From: JBBSDP01 sp963754335
GTDB taxonomy: Bacteria > Planctomycetota > Phycisphaerae > Tepidisphaerales > Tepidisphaeraceae
Length of the DNA stretch: 64,000 nt
Assembly (NCBI GenBank): GCA_963754335.1
Contig: CAVWFQ010000003.1
Coordinates: 1,116,001-1,180,000 of the forward strand
Reading direction: 5' to 3'
The stretch's first letter is position 1. Each line of letters starts with the position of its first letter. A program made the position numbers and the translations under genes. Under the pieces are notes generated by a model. It saw nothing but the letters and a program-made list of their open reading frames with translations. It was not told where the DNA came from and did not search any database. This document shows, in pieces, positions 62,801 through 64,000 of the stretch.

Positions 62801-64000
62801 CTACGTGGGCAGTTTCGGGCCGAGTCGGCTTTCAACCACGCGGCGCATCAATGGCAGTGGCGCCGCGATTCCCGTGAACGCCTCAAACTGCGCCGCCGCC
62901 TGTCTTACGAACATTTCGATGCCGGGAATAATTCGGGCCCCAGCCGCCTCGGCTTGAGCGATCAATTTCGTTTTTGGTGGATTGTAAACCGCGTCGAAGA
63001 CGAGCGAATCTGCGCCAAGTTTGGGAGCCCGCGAACCGAACGGCGATTCATCCGGCTTCGGATGCATTCCGATCGACGTCGTGTTGATGTAGATCTGACA
63101 GCAACTGTCGCAAAGCTTTTCGAGCGGGGCCGCGACGACGTGGCCGCTGTGACCGTTGAATTCCGCCGCAAGCAATTCCGCGCGCTCGCGCGTGCGGTTA
63201 TAGACGACAACCGTTGCGCCGCAGCTGGCCAGGGCGGCGACGGCGGTTCGTCCCGTGCCGCCGGCGCCAATCACTGCGACGCGGTAATCTTTCAGCTTCT
63301 CGCGCGTGATGGCAAGGGCCGTCGTAATGCTGTCGAGAATCGCGGCGTAATCGGTATTTGTTCCGCGAAGCCGCGGGGCCGCGTCGCGATTCCCACGATC
63401 GATCACGATTGTATTGACGGCCCCGATTCGACCGGAAAGTTCGTCCACTTCGCCCGATTTTTCGATCAGGTATCGCAGCGCATTCTCTTTATGAGGGATC
63501 GTGATTGACAGGCCGCTCAAGTCCAGGCCCGCGAAGTTGACGAAGCTTTCCATGAACGCCTTGAAGCTTTCGTATCCTTCGTTGACGAGCATGGGAAGGT
63601 AAACGCCGCCGAATCCGGTTTCAGCGAACGCCGCATTGTGGATTGCGGGGGACATCGAATGAGCGATGGGTGAGCCGACGATTCCGAAAACTTTTGTTTG
63701 CGCTTCGATCGAATCCCATCGGTAGAGCGACTTCATGTCGGCGATGGAAACCTGTCCGGGCGCAGTTGCCTTTTCCTGATCGAGCGAGGCGAACGTGAGA
63801 AATCCGCCGAACTTTCTCGCCAGGATCCGGCTCAGGATTCCATGTTCGCCCATGCACAGCGCGATGGTCGGGCGCTGGCGAGATTGGAGAATTTCGAACG
63901 CTTCAAGATTGTCGCGGATCGTGCGAGCGGTCCAGACGATCTTATTTACGTCAGCGTGAGTGACGTTCATCTGGAGGAGGAGATTGTTTAGCCGCTCGGG
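62801..64000 (-). CDS. aroDE: bifunctional 3-dehydroquinate dehydratase / shikimate dehydrogenase (partial at its 5' end)
   Basis: The frame stays open to the right edge, so the N-terminus lies outside. The visible part begins with the end of a type I dehydroquinase: DVNKIVWTARTIRDNLEAFE carries the Schiff-base lysine, then CMGEHGILSRILARKFGGFL and TAPGQVS. From about 108 residues in, it is shikimate dehydrogenase: GSPIAHSMSPAIHNAAF, LSITIPHKENA (catalytic lysine), GTNTDYAAI (aspartate), GAGGTGRTAVAAL (NADP loop), NRTRERAELLA and GIEMFVRQAAAQFEAFTG. It does steps three and four of the shikimate pathway in one protein, as in plants and Planctomycetes. The downstream end carries the CCCTCTCC repeat pair. 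Confidence 0.9.
   Translation of the reverse strand, partial: PERLNNLLLQMNVTHADVNKIVWTARTIRDNLEAFEILQSRQRPTIALCMGEHGILSRILARKFGGFLTFASLDQEKATAPGQVSIADMKSLYRWDSIEAQTKVFGIVGSPIAHSMSPAIHNAAFAETGFGGVYLPMLVNEGYESFKAFMESFVNFAGLDLSGLSITIPHKENALRYLIEKSGEVDELSGRIGAVNTIVIDRGNRDAAPRLRGTNTDYAAILDSITTALAITREKLKDYRVAVIGAGGTGRTAVAALASCGATVVVYNRTRERAELLAAEFNGHSGHVVAAPLEKLCDSCCQIYINTTSIGMHPKPDESPFGSRAPKLGADSLVFDAVYNPPKTKLIAQAEAAGARIIPGIEMFVRQAAAQFEAFTGIAAPLPLMRRVVESRLGPKLPT

Overview
The window looks like a chromosomal piece of a Planctomycetota bacterium, probably Phycisphaerae or a relative. The evidence is the gene content: two PSCyt1/DUF1549/DUF1553 plus DUF1501 operons, a DUF1080 protein, a prepilin remnant with a VDGH-type C-terminus, two membrane proteins ending in a YDLRAT..RCPECG zinc ribbon, a fused AroD-AroE enzyme at the right edge and a lysine-rich H1-like protein. 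G+C is moderately high. No rRNA, complete tRNA, CRISPR array or replication origin was seen.

Layout. 1-3.6 kb: C-terminus of YidC, a DUF1080 and thioredoxin-like pair, MiaE and a DUF3309 peptide. 3.8-5.2 kb: a broken secreted-protein gene whose terminator is followed directly by a deletion-shrunk group IIC intron. 5.2-12.4 kb: a minus-strand operon of cytochrome-like DUF1549/DUF1553 protein, DUF1501 protein and pre-peptidase-type secreted protein. 12.4-17.5 kb: an accessory patch with 10-bp repeat arrays, zinc-ribbon proteins, a tRNA-like 3' half, a ParDE module and a possible nuclease. It lies between the two ends of a split gene. 17.5-25.3 kb: a cluster of paralogous exported proteins with a tandemly duplicated two-gene module, an NPCBM-like paralogue and a protein with two STN-like domains. 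25.4-32.2 kb: a DUF433/DUF5615 remnant and a second PSCyt/DUF1501 operon. 32.3-43.3 kb: a protease-like lipoprotein, an acyltransferase, a HAD hydrolase, PabB, two glycosyltransferase-like proteins, DUF502, STAS and PDZ-like proteins. 43.4-49.4 kb: CvpA, a GspE-like pseudo-ATPase, a small membrane protein and a PMT-type glycosyltransferase in one minus-strand operon. 49.4-57.2 kb: the H1-like protein, a small exported protein, and a carbohydrate porin divergent from a sugar ABC importer. 57.2-64 kb: a diguanylate cyclase with pseudo-receivers, a membrane protein, an SGNH hydrolase and AroDE.

A caution applies throughout. Nearly 40 apparent single-base frameshifts split otherwise good genes, about one per 1.7 kb. 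Where I reconstructed them, adding one base beside an identical base usually restored the frame. This looks more like uncorrected sequencing or assembly indels than mass pseudogenisation, so these genes are annotated across the breaks. Larger losses look like real rearrangements or assembly collapse: the split gene at 13.1/17.5 kb, the prepilin and the intron interior.

How the genes work together: the two PSCyt/DUF1501 operons and the exported paralogues form the planctomycete secreted-protein repertoire. The porin and ABC genes form a sugar uptake route. The 41.8-49.4 kb block is rich in membrane and envelope functions. Four families of hairpin repeats are scattered between genes, and one pair lies inside a coding region.
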